Assembly: GCA_964034945.1 (NCBI GenBank)
Contig: OZ035962.1
Span: 101,254,284 to 101,318,283, forward strand
Length of the DNA stretch: 64,000 bases
Origin: Chrysopilus asiliformis
Lineage: Eukaryota; Arthropoda; Insecta; Diptera; Rhagionidae
Reading direction: 5' to 3'
Both the position numbers and the translations under genes were made by a program. Below the pieces are notes generated by a model. It saw nothing but the letters and a program-made list of their open reading frames with translations. It did not search any database and was not told the origin of the DNA. This document shows positions 47,801 to 59,800 of this stretch, piece after piece; the first letter of the stretch is position 1; the number at the start of each line of letters is the position of its first letter.

Positions 47801-50800
47801 TACTGTGAAGGCAGTTTTTTCACGCGATACAGGGTCAAGGGGGATCTGCCAAAATGCTTCTTTAAGATCCAGTTTCGTTATTATTTTCGCTTTTGGCAAC
47901 CGGCTGAGTATCATGTCTATCAAAGGCATCGGATACGCGTCTTTTTTAGTGACTTTGTTTACTTTTCTGGAGTCCAGACAAAGTCGTACACGATCTGGTT
48001 TGCGTATCAGGACAACCGGACTACTCCAGCTGCTAGTACTCTCTTCAATTATATCTAATGCCAGCATACGATCCAGTTCTTTGTAGAGTAATTTCTCTAC
48101 GGCAGGAGATACCGCAAAGTGTCTTTGTTTAATGGGTTTCGCGTCTCCAGTGTCGATTGTATGCTGACACAAGTGCGTTCTTCCAAGTCCTTGCGCGGAT
48201 GCAGAAGGAAATAGATTTTTAACGGACTCTAATTGGTATTTTTGATGCGAGGTAAGAGGTATTATTTCAGGATCTTCGGTTTGGCTATCTATACTAGAGA
48301 TTTCTGACATTAAGCTGGGCCTCATATCAAATGCGGTCCAAAAATCCATGCCTAAATAGAGATTTTGTTTGAGTTTTGGCAATATGTAAAGTTTCAGGTC
48401 TTTTGTTAGGTTACGAAATGTAACGTCCACATTAAGACATCCGTAAACTTCTTGGGCAGTACCGTCAGCAGTTTGAATATTGGCCATACTTTTCTGAAGC
48501 TTATTTTGTTGGATTAGGGATTCAGCAAAAGTATTTCCGGCACAACTAACTGAAGCACCACTGTCAAGGAGGCCTAGTATAGAAGTCGAATTAATTTTAA
48601 CCTCTGCATAAGGACGTATGTCATCTGGGGACAAGGTAAAAATGGACGAAAGCTCACGTGTTATGCTTCTACGTTTGAGTCGGTATTGTCGCCATCGCAA
48701 GGTGGATCTCTTGGGTCTTTTAGGGTTTGAAACGTCTGTAGACAAAGATGAAATTTCTTCTGGGCTGTTAAAAATTCTGGATCTGGTCATTAAATAATTT
48801 CGTAGTCGGATATGATAAGGTTTTAATGGTGTAAGTAAAGGTTTGTAATAATTAAGTTTTGGAAAATCTGTGGATGAAAAATTCTGAGATTTGAGGACTA
48901 TTTTGGGCGGGAGTTTTCCGCCTTCGCATTCCCGTTTTTTGAATTGCATCTAGGACAATTTCTTTTATATATGTCCTTAAGGCCACAACCAAAACAGAAC
49001 GTTTTTGTGGGTTGATCGCAGTCCATGAAAACATGTTCGCCTTCGCAATTCCAGCATTTAAGCGTTCTTTTGATAGAATGGATTGCATCGACATTTTCGT
49101 CAACTGGATCGGTTTGCAAATTAAAATCTGTGTTCTCTAATTCGGAAACGTTACGTTTAGGTTGAACAGGTGGTGGTCGATTTCTCTGAAAATCTGATTT
49201 AATGGTAGTTTTACCTCGGATTTCGTCAAGGTAATACTCTTTCTTGAGGCACAATTCACGAAGGTGGTCGAGGTTGTAGATGGTTTGATATAAAAGATCG
49301 CCTTTTATGTCAGGTCTCAAGTTCTTTTGTAGGATTCGCAATAATTGTTGCTCCGAGATTCTTTCCCGAAGTCGATCGCTGAGAGAAGTTATGGCATCGT
49401 AGAACTGATCAAACGATTCGAATTCTTTTTGTTTTCTCGCCTTGATTAGGTCTAGTATGTCCTCATCCTTGCGGTGGTCGCGATATTTAATCAGAAGAGC
49501 GGAACGAAGATTTGACCAGGTGAGTATACCATTTTGCTCACGCTTATGGAAGTGCCAGAACCATCTAAGAGCACTACCAGACAGCAAAATATTCATATGG
49601 TCGGTCAATTTGGCAAGGTCATTGTTCAACGTTTGTCTGGTCAGAACTTCGGTCCTGTAAATGAATTCTTCGACTGGCAAGGTGGCAATATTTCCGTCGA
49701 AATTTAAATTCCAGGCCTTGATTATAGCACTGGTTTTACGGGCGTCTAGGGATGAAAATGATGAATCCGGTTGATTGTAAAACACGGGAAAGTTTGGTTG
49801 ATTTGCACCTGTATTTGAGATCGGCGGGGGCGGTACGTATGGATTGAACGTTGGTGGTAACGAATTCGTTATGGTACGATAAGGTGACGCGTTTAATGTA
49901 GGTTGACGAACTCCCGGATGAAACTGTGAATTGGCATTCAACTCAGCTTGGGCTGGTGCTACGACAGGATCGCCTGTTCTCAATACATTGGAAGGCTGAC
50001 GTTGAAACTCCAAAGGACTTAGACTGGGAGTTGATACGCTTAAATGTCTTAACCCATCAGATACCAACTGCATCACATCCTGACGGAGTGATTGCATCGT
50101 TACAGAGTGAACCTGTTGAACGATGGTCTGAATGATTTCAGCCGATAGGCTTAATGTAGGTTGATCAACTTGTTGAATGGGAGACTGTCGAGGATTAGCA
50201 AGGAGAGATGGTGAGGCCACAGAAGGCGCAACCGCAGGTACTACAGCAACCGGTTGAATATTTCTTTCAAGGATCGCTAAATTTCCAGTACTTGCACTTA
50301 AACGACTGGCCGATTGCCTCAAGGTGTTATTTACCGCATCACTTGGTAACGATAAATTAGAATCGGACAGGAGTCTTGGAAGCTGACTCCTAGTTTGCAT
50401 CCTTTCAGGTTCAGGAGAGTGCGAAAATTTCAACTGCCTGAGTCTGACTAAGTTTCTACAGGTCGGACAGGTATTGTTGTCACGAAGCCATTTCCGTATA
50501 CAGTCATTATGAAATAGATGACGGCAAGGTGTTTTGACTATGTCCTCAGGTGGTATTAACACTTCCTTACAAATAGTACAGACAAGTTCTGCCTGAGAGG
50601 TTAAATCCTCGGTACTTCGAAATACCGTAGCCATTTCAGACAATATAATAGATAAAAAAAATATATGAATGACCAACTCTAAAGAAAGGTTCAAAAAAAA
50701 CAACAACAAAAAATCCCAAAATCAAAGAAAAAAAAAAGGAAAATCGCCAAAGATCAAAGGTGAAATTAATTCGGCACGACGATTTCCGAAAGATCGAAAA

Positions 50801-53800
50801 CGTAGTTAAAATTACCTTAAATTAATTTAATTGTTTTCTCTCAATATTTCCTACCAAGTTTTAGTAGAACTAATAGTAGAATACTCATAAAATAAGCACT
50901 AAATATTTAATTTAAGAATTATTATTATTTTTGTTTGACAATCAATTGCATAACTAATGGTCCAACTCCAACATTCCTTACTACATTTCATTTGTCGTTT
51001 AGGAAAAACATCTTAATGAACGGTGTCAACTGAGTATATAAAACTAAAAAAAAGTTAAACAGGTATACCGGTAAAAAGGATTTTCGCGCTATTAGTGATT
51101 ACACTAGCGGTCAATAGAACGACTATCATCATAATTTGAAATCCTGCAAGTGAAACCTACTAATGCTAGAAAAACTTTCTACCTAAGACGGCATGCTAAC
51201 TTCAGCTCGAATCGACTGTCTTGGGTGAAGTCAAAGGATCAATTCCGGTCTACTACCAGCATTTAACACTTAGAAGAGATATCCAGTGAACCTCACCTTT
51301 GTATCAACCAAGCATCTAAACGAGTGAAGACAACATGATAAATAAATGGAAAACGGAAAAGTTAATTACAATCTTTTAAAATCGAAAAGTGGTTACTGAA
51401 ATGTTTCGGTAATGGATCATTCGCCATTATTTTATATAAGTGGAACCCGAAGCGCTGAGCATTGTTATACGCTCTAAATTTTTATGTTTCTCGGGCCCCA
51501 CGTTGGGCGCCATTTTGTTAAAAAGGAGCAATTTCCCTTATGATCTGAATCATAGACTTAATCTTTTTGGAGAGGGACTGAATGCGGCACACAAAACCAG
51601 CCAGCTCGCGGATGGGGCGGGGATCTTGCAAACAGTCCGCACCTCTGCTCCCTACAAAAAGTGTGTGCCTTGCTGTACATGATTACCGAGTTTTCTTTTT
51701 AGGTTGACCGTGTTTCAGATGATTTTCCCGATACGAATAAGCATAGTGGTGTTAATATGCCTAACCCTTCCCTACCTTTAGCTTACGGTATACCGCATCT
51801 TAATTTTTTCCGAAAGCTCCCTAATGAACTAATGTAGCATAAGGATGTGTTGGAGTTGGAGACCTTTCTGATCTATTCGCTCATTGCGGAATTATTAAAA
51901 CGCCTGAATTTATTATAACAAATTCGACAGAGTTTTATTCAAAAAAAAGAAGGTAAAATGAACAGTAAAAAAAAATTCACTAAATGTACATCTCAAAGAT
52001 GTTGGAAATATCGAAAAAGGATTTTGCAACATAATATATCATAATTCAAATAAGTTAGATTAGCGTATAATATTAATTCTTAGCCTTAATTAGATTTACG
52101 TAGTATTAGTTTATAATATAATTTAATATAGAAATTAAGAAAATCCACGTTTTTATGAAAATTTAGAAATTTAGGTTAAGTAATTTTTAACTCGTTAGAA
52201 TAAGGTAAAGTTAAGATAAATTTTAAGGTTAAATTTTAATCTAAGTAAATTTTAATATAATTTAACTTATAAATTAAGGGTAGAATTAAGTGCACCAAAA
52301 TTTTAGCGTAATTTTAAATAAATACCTTAGATTTTCTTTTTACTTGTCGATGCAGCCGGCAGATCTGTCGCTTGCTCGATGAATATTTTCCTGTATGACT
52401 TGACAAAAAAGTTGATAATTTTAATGCACTTGAACATTAATGAGACATAATTAAAATTATGTGTTAATTGATGATCACTTCTTGATTGAAGATCACAGCT
52501 TAAGATATTGATTTTGGTTGACTTGAACCACTGGAAGGTTCCAGGCGGTTGACCATGTGGGTGGATTTCTGCATGTGGGCGGCCATGTGGCCTCTTCTAC
52601 CACGCCGGCAGGAAAATCCAAAAAAATCTATGAAAATGATGCGATTTCTCTGTGGATTCGTTGATTTATTCGAAAAGACGTGTTCGATGAATCTTTGGCG
52701 ATCTTTATTTCGGTGGGAACGTGTCCGATTCGTTGGAAAAGGCACGTCTAGAATCACGTGTTTGAAATTTTCCTCACCGTAGGTGAAAACATAAAATGTG
52801 CACAAAAATATTATGCAAAATAACCCCTAAAATAACAGGGAGCATGTTTAGGAACACTATCCACATAAAATTTGAGCGTTTTCTATACGCGACCGAAAGA
52901 AAAAGAATTTACCTCTATGGGGGTTATCCAAAACGTGTAAAAAAATATTTTCAGGAAAAATCCTTTATCAAATTCTGCAACCAGGCTGAGTTTTTCTTGT
53001 TCGGCACTGAACTTTTTAAAATTTTGGGAAATCCCAAACTTCACAAAAAAAATGACTAAGAATTTTCCTCTCTTTCGCGTTAATCAAAAAAAAGAAAGCC
53101 CAGTGGCTAGAGGACACAGATGGAGTTTTTTTTTCTTTGAACTCCGTTTTATTTTAAGCACAGCCGAACGAAAACTGATCAAACAGAAAAAAGGAACACT
53201 TGACTCCTGATACGAAATCAAACGTTAACGGACCAGCTGAACTGGTTTTCCTCTTATGGGTGGAAGGCAAAGCGTGGGAGATCGAATGCGAGGTAATTGT
53301 CTTCGATCTGCAATTAGGGTGATGCGCAAGTTTGTGATACTTTTTTTTTCTTTTTTTTTTTTTTTTCTTCATAGGAAAAAAAATATTGAAATTTTGTGGC
53401 CGCAACACGCTAGAATAAAAAGCCGGAATAGTTTCCTAAATTATGTAGCTCTGCGAAATGCTAACCAAACTTTCATATTTTCTGAAAAAAATGAACACAT
53501 CCTGATATATGGCTGTCCGTGTGGTTTTAAACAAAGGATTTAACATTTTCCTTGAAGTTTTTCCTCGACACAGCATTTTCCTCGACACAGCATTTTCCTC
53601 AACACAGCATTTTCCTGGACAGCATTTTCCTCAATAACAATGTTTACACTGAGAAAAAAATGAATGAAACGATTTTGAATGAAACAAGAATGAAACAAAA
53701 GAATGAAACAATTTTGAAGTTTTATAAAAAAAAACTAGCTTGCATACCCGTCGTCGCCGGGTTAAGTTTTTTCAAATTTAATTTTTTTGATGGTCTATGT

Positions 53801-56800
53801 TGGAGCTAAACTTCAGGCCAATCGGCTCGGTAGTTTCCCCGTGAAAGGGTAACATAGAGGAAGAGATAAGTTTCGAGATCACTTTACCCCCTCCCCTTAC
53901 TCCCCCGCCTCTCGGACTACCTTTTAATGGGTCTCTGTTGGGACTGGACCCCCGACGAACATCTATGCCAAATTCCAGGCCAATCAGTTCAGTAGTTTCC
54001 CCGCGAAAGAGTAACATAGCGCAAAAACTAAGTTTCGAAATCACTTTACCCCCTCCCCTTACTCCCCCACCCCTCGCGCTACTTTTCCGTATGCCTATCC
54101 GTAGGTTTTTAGATATGTTAGATTTTCAAAATTCGAAACAGGGTCCTGTAAGGATAACGCAAATATCCTTTTTCCCATTTTTCCCCAGAAAAATTAGAAT
54201 TATGGGGTTTTTGGGGTCGCTGATCACGAATCCTGTATTAGATTTTCAAAATTCGAAACGGAAGGTCCTGTAAGGAGAACGTTTATTCCCAAAAGTTTTT
54301 AAGTTGTTTATGGTTTTTTGTCATTCTAAAATTTATACAAATAACTTTAAGCTGGCAACAAAGGGTCTGCTAGTATCATATATAAGTATATTAGGCGCCG
54401 TTTACATCTGACACTTTTTTCCTCGAATTTTATTCTTCGACACTTCATGTTGCACGACCGTTCATAAATAATGTTCGCACAGACCCGGTTTAGACACGAG
54501 GTTTTTTTCATTCCGGTCTCAAAATTTTGTGCAGGCGAGATGCAGTGAGAATGGAGTTAGGAATCCCATTTGTCCCTTGCACATTAAAAATTAGAAAAAA
54601 ATTTCATTCACACCACATTTATGTTACACGACCATTCACACAGCGAAACAAAATTCTGAAATTTATTCGTGAAAGACGCCAGAACAAATTTGACAACTTA
54701 ATCTATATTTGCCAAAAATATCAATTTGATTTGTCCAATCGTATTCGGAAGTAATTTTTTCTGTGTATTTTTATTCGGAAGTAATTTTTTTCCAAGTGGA
54801 GAAAAATATGACACCAAAAGGATGTCATCTCTAAATCGCTGCTTTCACTTATATGAAAATATGAACAGAAAAATAGTTGAGTATGTCTTCTAGTCGTATA
54901 TATTCTAAAAAAATTCAAGAACGGAATATTTAACTTCTGTCCTGAATCCCACGCAGACATTTAATATATTCTAACTATCTGCTTGTGACAAAAAAAAAGG
55001 GATTTAGCGAAAGGATTTGTTGAAGACAGTGAGTTTATGTTTGTTTCTAGCTTTATTTTGCACTCATTTCCTTAGGGTGAATGTTGCTTTTTTGTCAGGT
55101 AACTTGGGGATACATGCTTGTGTTTTGTTTATTTAATACTAAATCTTGGATCCGTGTTTTAGGGGTCGCTTTCAATTAGATTTCTTAACATTTAATGGGC
55201 GGGCCACGCAGATTTACATTTTTTTTATTCAAACATCGTTTAATCGTGTTTATCCATCTGTTAGACCATGTTCAGATTGGCTGAAATAGTCCGCCTAATT
55301 CTGCCAGAAACTGGCAACATCTGAACATGGTCTTAAACTTGAAAATTAAAACTACAAGGGGGTAACACCATACATAGTATTTTTTTCATTTTTTCAAAGA
55401 TTGTCCGGAAACTGAGATACATAGAGATCAAATAATCCGTATGTTAAATGTTAATCCTAAACAAACGCCATCACGGTTGTCTCTTCTTGCTTTCCCTTTC
55501 CATCGCCATCCCATTTTCTAGAAAATAGTTTGCAAAACTGTAATGCTGAGTTTACACGAATGACAGATAATGACAATCTGTCATAAAAGAATGGACAAAT
55601 TCATTCTTTTATGAGAAATCGTCATTTTTCTGACAGAAATAATGACAAAAATGATACTATTTACACGGTGATGACAATTTATGACAAAAAAAAATGACAA
55701 ATTTGTCATTCGTGTAAACGTAGCATAACCCGTCAACAATCACGTTGATTGGAATATAATGTATGGAAGTGTTATGTAAAATTATGTTCCAAACACCTTT
55801 CGTCATAATAAATTCTTTAATACTGTGTGCCGTTTACGAAAAAATCGCAAAAAATATTTTAAATAAGTGGATGAGTGGCGAAGGAGAGGAGAAGGAGAGG
55901 CGAAGGAGAGGAGAAGGAGAGGAGAAGGAGAGGAGAAGGAGAGGAGAAGGAGAGGAGAAGGAGAGGAGAAGGAGAGGAGAAGGAGAGGAGAAGGAGAGGA
56001 GAAGGAGAGGAGAAGGAGAGGAGAAGGAGAGGAGAAGGAGAGGAGAAGGAGAGGAGAAGGAGAGGAGAAGGAGAGGAGAAGGAGAGGAGAAGGAGAGGAG
56101 AAGGAGAGGAGAAGGAGAGGAGAAGGAGAGGAGAAGGAGAGGAGAAGGAGAGGAGAAGGAGAGGAGAAGGAGAGGAGAAGGAGAGGAGAAGGAGAGGAGA
56201 AGGAGAGGAGAAGGAGAGGAGAAGGAGAGGAGAAGGAGAGGAGAAGGAGAGGAGAAGGAGAGGAGAAGGAGAGGAGAAGGAGAGGAGAAGGAGAGGAGAA
56301 GGAGAGGAGAAGGAGAGGAGAAGGAGAGGAGAAGGAGAGGAGAAGGAGAGGAGAAGGAGAGGAGAAGGAGAGGAGAAGGAGAGGAGAAGGAGAGGAGAAG
56401 GAGAGGAGAAGGAGAGGAGAAGGAGAGGAGAAGGAGAGGAGAAGGAGAGGAGAAGGAGAGGAGAAGGAGAGGAGAAGGAGAGGAGAAGGAGAGGAGAAGG
56501 AGAGGAGAAGGAGAGGAGAAGGAGAGGAGAAGGAGAGGAGAAGGAGAGGAGAAGGAGAGGAGAAGGAGAGGAGAAGGAGAGGAGAAGGAGAGGAAAGGTC
56601 CAATAATCTTTTTGGTGTATGTAAAAGTTATGTAAAATCATACTGTAAACTCTTTTTGTCACATTAATTTTTTTGATAAAAGTCACAGTTTTCGAAATAA
56701 TAAAAAAAAGTTTTCGTTTGTTTGGGGAGGGGGCAATGGGTGGTCCAATTGAGTTATTATGTATGAAAGAGTTATGGGAAATTGTGTTTTAAACACTTTT

Positions 56801-59800
56801 TGTCTTATTAATTTTTTATGTATGATACACAATTTTTGAGAAAATGCCAAAAAACATTTTGGTTGTATAGGGGAGGGGAGAGGAATTATCTAAATAAAAA
56901 ACCAAGTCCTTTTTTACAAGTTTTTTTTTCAATCCACTCAAAACAAGTAAAAAATGTAAAAGCCAGTTTCGCAATTCACGTTACGAGTACAAAATTTAAT
57001 AAAAGTTGGAGAAATGATACTTCACCCTTATTCGCTTACATATTGAATATTTTTTCAAGTTCTTTTCATATTATTGTTTTATTCCAGGTTGACATTGAAA
57101 AACTTGACTACAGCCTCTATTTGCCGCTGTTCTTTGATGGCCTCTCAGAGACAAAACATCCTTACAAGACTTACGCGAAACAAGGCGTTTTAGATTTACT
57201 GGCACACGGCGGTGATAAAATTTATCCTGTCATCCCACAATTGATAATCCCGATTAAGAGTAAGTATAGCGGCTGGCATCTGGAGGATTGAAAGAAAGAA
57301 ATTTATTCTATTTTCATACTTTCTCAATTTTTTTTTATATTTTGTTCAGCTGAAAGAAACTTTGCACACCCACATTTTTCTTTAGTGTTGTTTTGTTTTG
57401 TAAATAAAATCAATAGTTACTTTTTACATTGCTCGAGATTTTTCCATTATTTGCTCGTAAAATTTATGGGATTTATCTAAAAAGTTATGAAACAATGAAG
57501 TTGCTTGGATAACATTCATATTCTTTAGAGCCATCTTCTCAAAAAAATATCTGATGTGAACAGCACGTGACTTTCCTCTACCATATTTAGTTTTGGAAAA
57601 AATATTTGAAAAATAACATTTTTTTTTAAATATCTCGAGAACCGTTAAAGTTTACACCACCCTTTGCCCCCTGCCCAAACAAATGGTTCTCTATATTATT
57701 TTTCACATATTTTTTTCGAAAATAAATACCGTTAAAAGAAAAAAAATACAGAAAATTTTAATTTTTTTGAATTTGGTTATACGCATTTTTTCATAAAAGC
57801 GCATAATTTTCAAGAAATTTTCAAAAAACTGTAGTTCTTCAAATAAAATTGTACCCGCGAACCCAAAACGTTTCCCAAAAGTTGTCAGATAACTACGATT
57901 TTCGTAAAACTCATTTACAAAAAATTTCAAGTCTCTAGCTCGACGCGTTCTCGAGTTTTTTAAGGTACGTATAACGGACAGACCGACAGACAGATGCACG
58001 GACATCCTCATAATTTTGCATGAAACGGATTTCGAATTGATCAAAAAGTTTCTATCTACTCCCTTTCTCGAGTCCATGGTCTCCATCATGAATACAATAC
58101 TTTCCCTCTATAGCAGAGGAAAGTAAAAACTCTGTGGCAATATCAGTTTGAGAAAAAAGAAATTGGAATTTTCAATAAACTTATCCAAAGTTCAATAACA
58201 AGAAAAATTAATTTTAAAACTCTTTTAAGGGTGCTTTAAAGTATAAAATTTTAAAAGCGTTCAACATTGTTAAAGTTTTGGGCAAATTGGTAGATGAATA
58301 AAATTTATGAAATGGAGCCAATAGAAAGTCAACGGCAATTTTAAAAAATCCTAAGAATGGTAAAAGTAATAAAAGTTCAGAAAAGTTTGAAAAGTGAAAA
58401 GCCAAAAAAATATCTGAAAGAAAATTAATTTCTTAAATTTAAAAGCTTCCTAAATGGTTTTACTTTTTTAAGTAATTAACCCTGGACCCGTGTACTATAA
58501 AACTTCCATTTATCGTGTACTTGGGCACTCAGTGCCCAGATGCAATTCCAATAGAAAATGTATGGCTGGTTTGTTTAAAAACCATAAAAATTGGTTTATT
58601 CGTTAAACAAGTAGAAATACAATGGGAAAATATAATTTGCAAAAATCGACTGAGAATATAGACCACCTTGTAAGCTCGCGAATCTGGTACTCGATTTCTC
58701 CAACAAATCATGTACTCCACGAAAGAAAATGCAATACATGACAACAATACAATATAAATATTATAATATAAATAATATAACAATACAATATAATATCTGC
58801 ATACAAGAAAAATCATAAAAGGGGAAAAACCCAAAGCTGTAATCAAAATAAAAACCAAATTCATACAAAATGTACTGACTTGGGCACTGAGTGCCCAAGT
58901 ACACGATATTACGCTTTTTTTTTGACACCTTCCACAACCCCCCCGAAGATATGCAATTTGGATTTTTTTTTTTTTTTTTTTGTACTCTAAATTTCAGTAT
59001 CTTTCAGAAATATATTGCATTTCATCATATTCTTTATTAAAAATATGATTAATTTCGGTTTGAAAATCGTTCTGGGCACTCAGTGCCCAGTACACGGGTC
59101 CAGGGTTAATTTAGAACGTTGACTTCAAATCCTATTGCACTCAGAAAAATGTCCAGGTCAACTTTTTGTCAGGTTAACTCTGACCTTACAGGGGTTTCTG
59201 TAAGCCAGCTAGGGGTCAGAGTTAACCTATCTAAGGTCAACTCGTGCAGCTCCCAATGCCCTACTTCACCTGCTGGTGGCTTAATTTCAGAATTTCTCCG
59301 ACCACAGGTCAACTCAGTTTTACTTGCCCACATGCAGGCGAACGCGCGCCTGCCCGAGGCCAATTACGCCGTATGTAGGTCGTCGAGTTAGCCTCCATTT
59401 TTCTGAGTGTGGTTTTTGTTTAAAAATGCTAGAGATGTTCAGTGAATGTTGTTTAAAATTGGTATTGATTTTTCCGAAAAATTGACCAAATCAATATAAG
59501 GTGATTGGGACTTGTCACCCAGAGAGGACTGTTTTTAAAAGTTTGGAAGTTAGCCCCCTTTACGAGATGCAGCTTTACTAGCTTCTGTTCGGCAAAACGC
59601 AATATTCTATCGAAACGCATGCAAATAAGTTTGAAATGTTTTAAAAAAAGGGTGAAAAATTAAATTAAACAAAAGAAAAGCTACAATTGCCAATCGTCAA
59701 ATACTGTTATAACAGGCAAAATGTTTGTTTAAAAAAATCCATTTGTATAGGAGGGAAAAAGGAGTTGTCCGATCGGATTTTGATGTGTGGAACGGTTATG

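Larger units (their letters stand above)
43648..53407 (-). mobile_element. Complete Ty3/gypsy-type LTR retrotransposon with RING-Gag
   Basis: A 9760-bp element inserted antisense in Pacrg intron 2. It has two 1892-bp LTRs (43648-45539 and 51516-53407) with TG...CA ends and a 4-bp target duplication CGCT (43644-43647 and 53408-53411). The minus-strand order is 5' LTR, primer-binding site, gag (50634-48898), pol (48949-45593), 3' LTR. Domain order PR-RT-RNaseH-IN identifies Ty3/gypsy type. No env ORF is present. Both long ORFs are open, and the LTRs differ only by about one substitution and homopolymer-length changes as far as I compared them. The insertion is therefore recent and may be competent. 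The clade was not resolved. Confidence 0.92.

Noticed and set aside
50635..50709. Upstream Gag start adding a hydrophobic N-terminus (signal peptide?)
   Set aside because: The 25 residues come from AT-rich DNA, and the ATG at 50634 has better context and sits just before the RING; Gag is cytosolic.
53408..54380. env-like gene beside the LTR element
   Set aside because: No ORF between pol and the 3' LTR or beyond the 5' LTR encodes an envelope-like protein; flanking sequence is Helitron-like repeat.
55880..56594. CRISPR-like array
   Set aside because: The repeats are contiguous with no spacers, and the genome is eukaryotic.
55763..56686. Long ORFs (243-290 codons) in several frames, both strands
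   Set aside because: They are translations of the 11-bp minisatellite, open in every frame only because the unit has no stop and is not a multiple of three.
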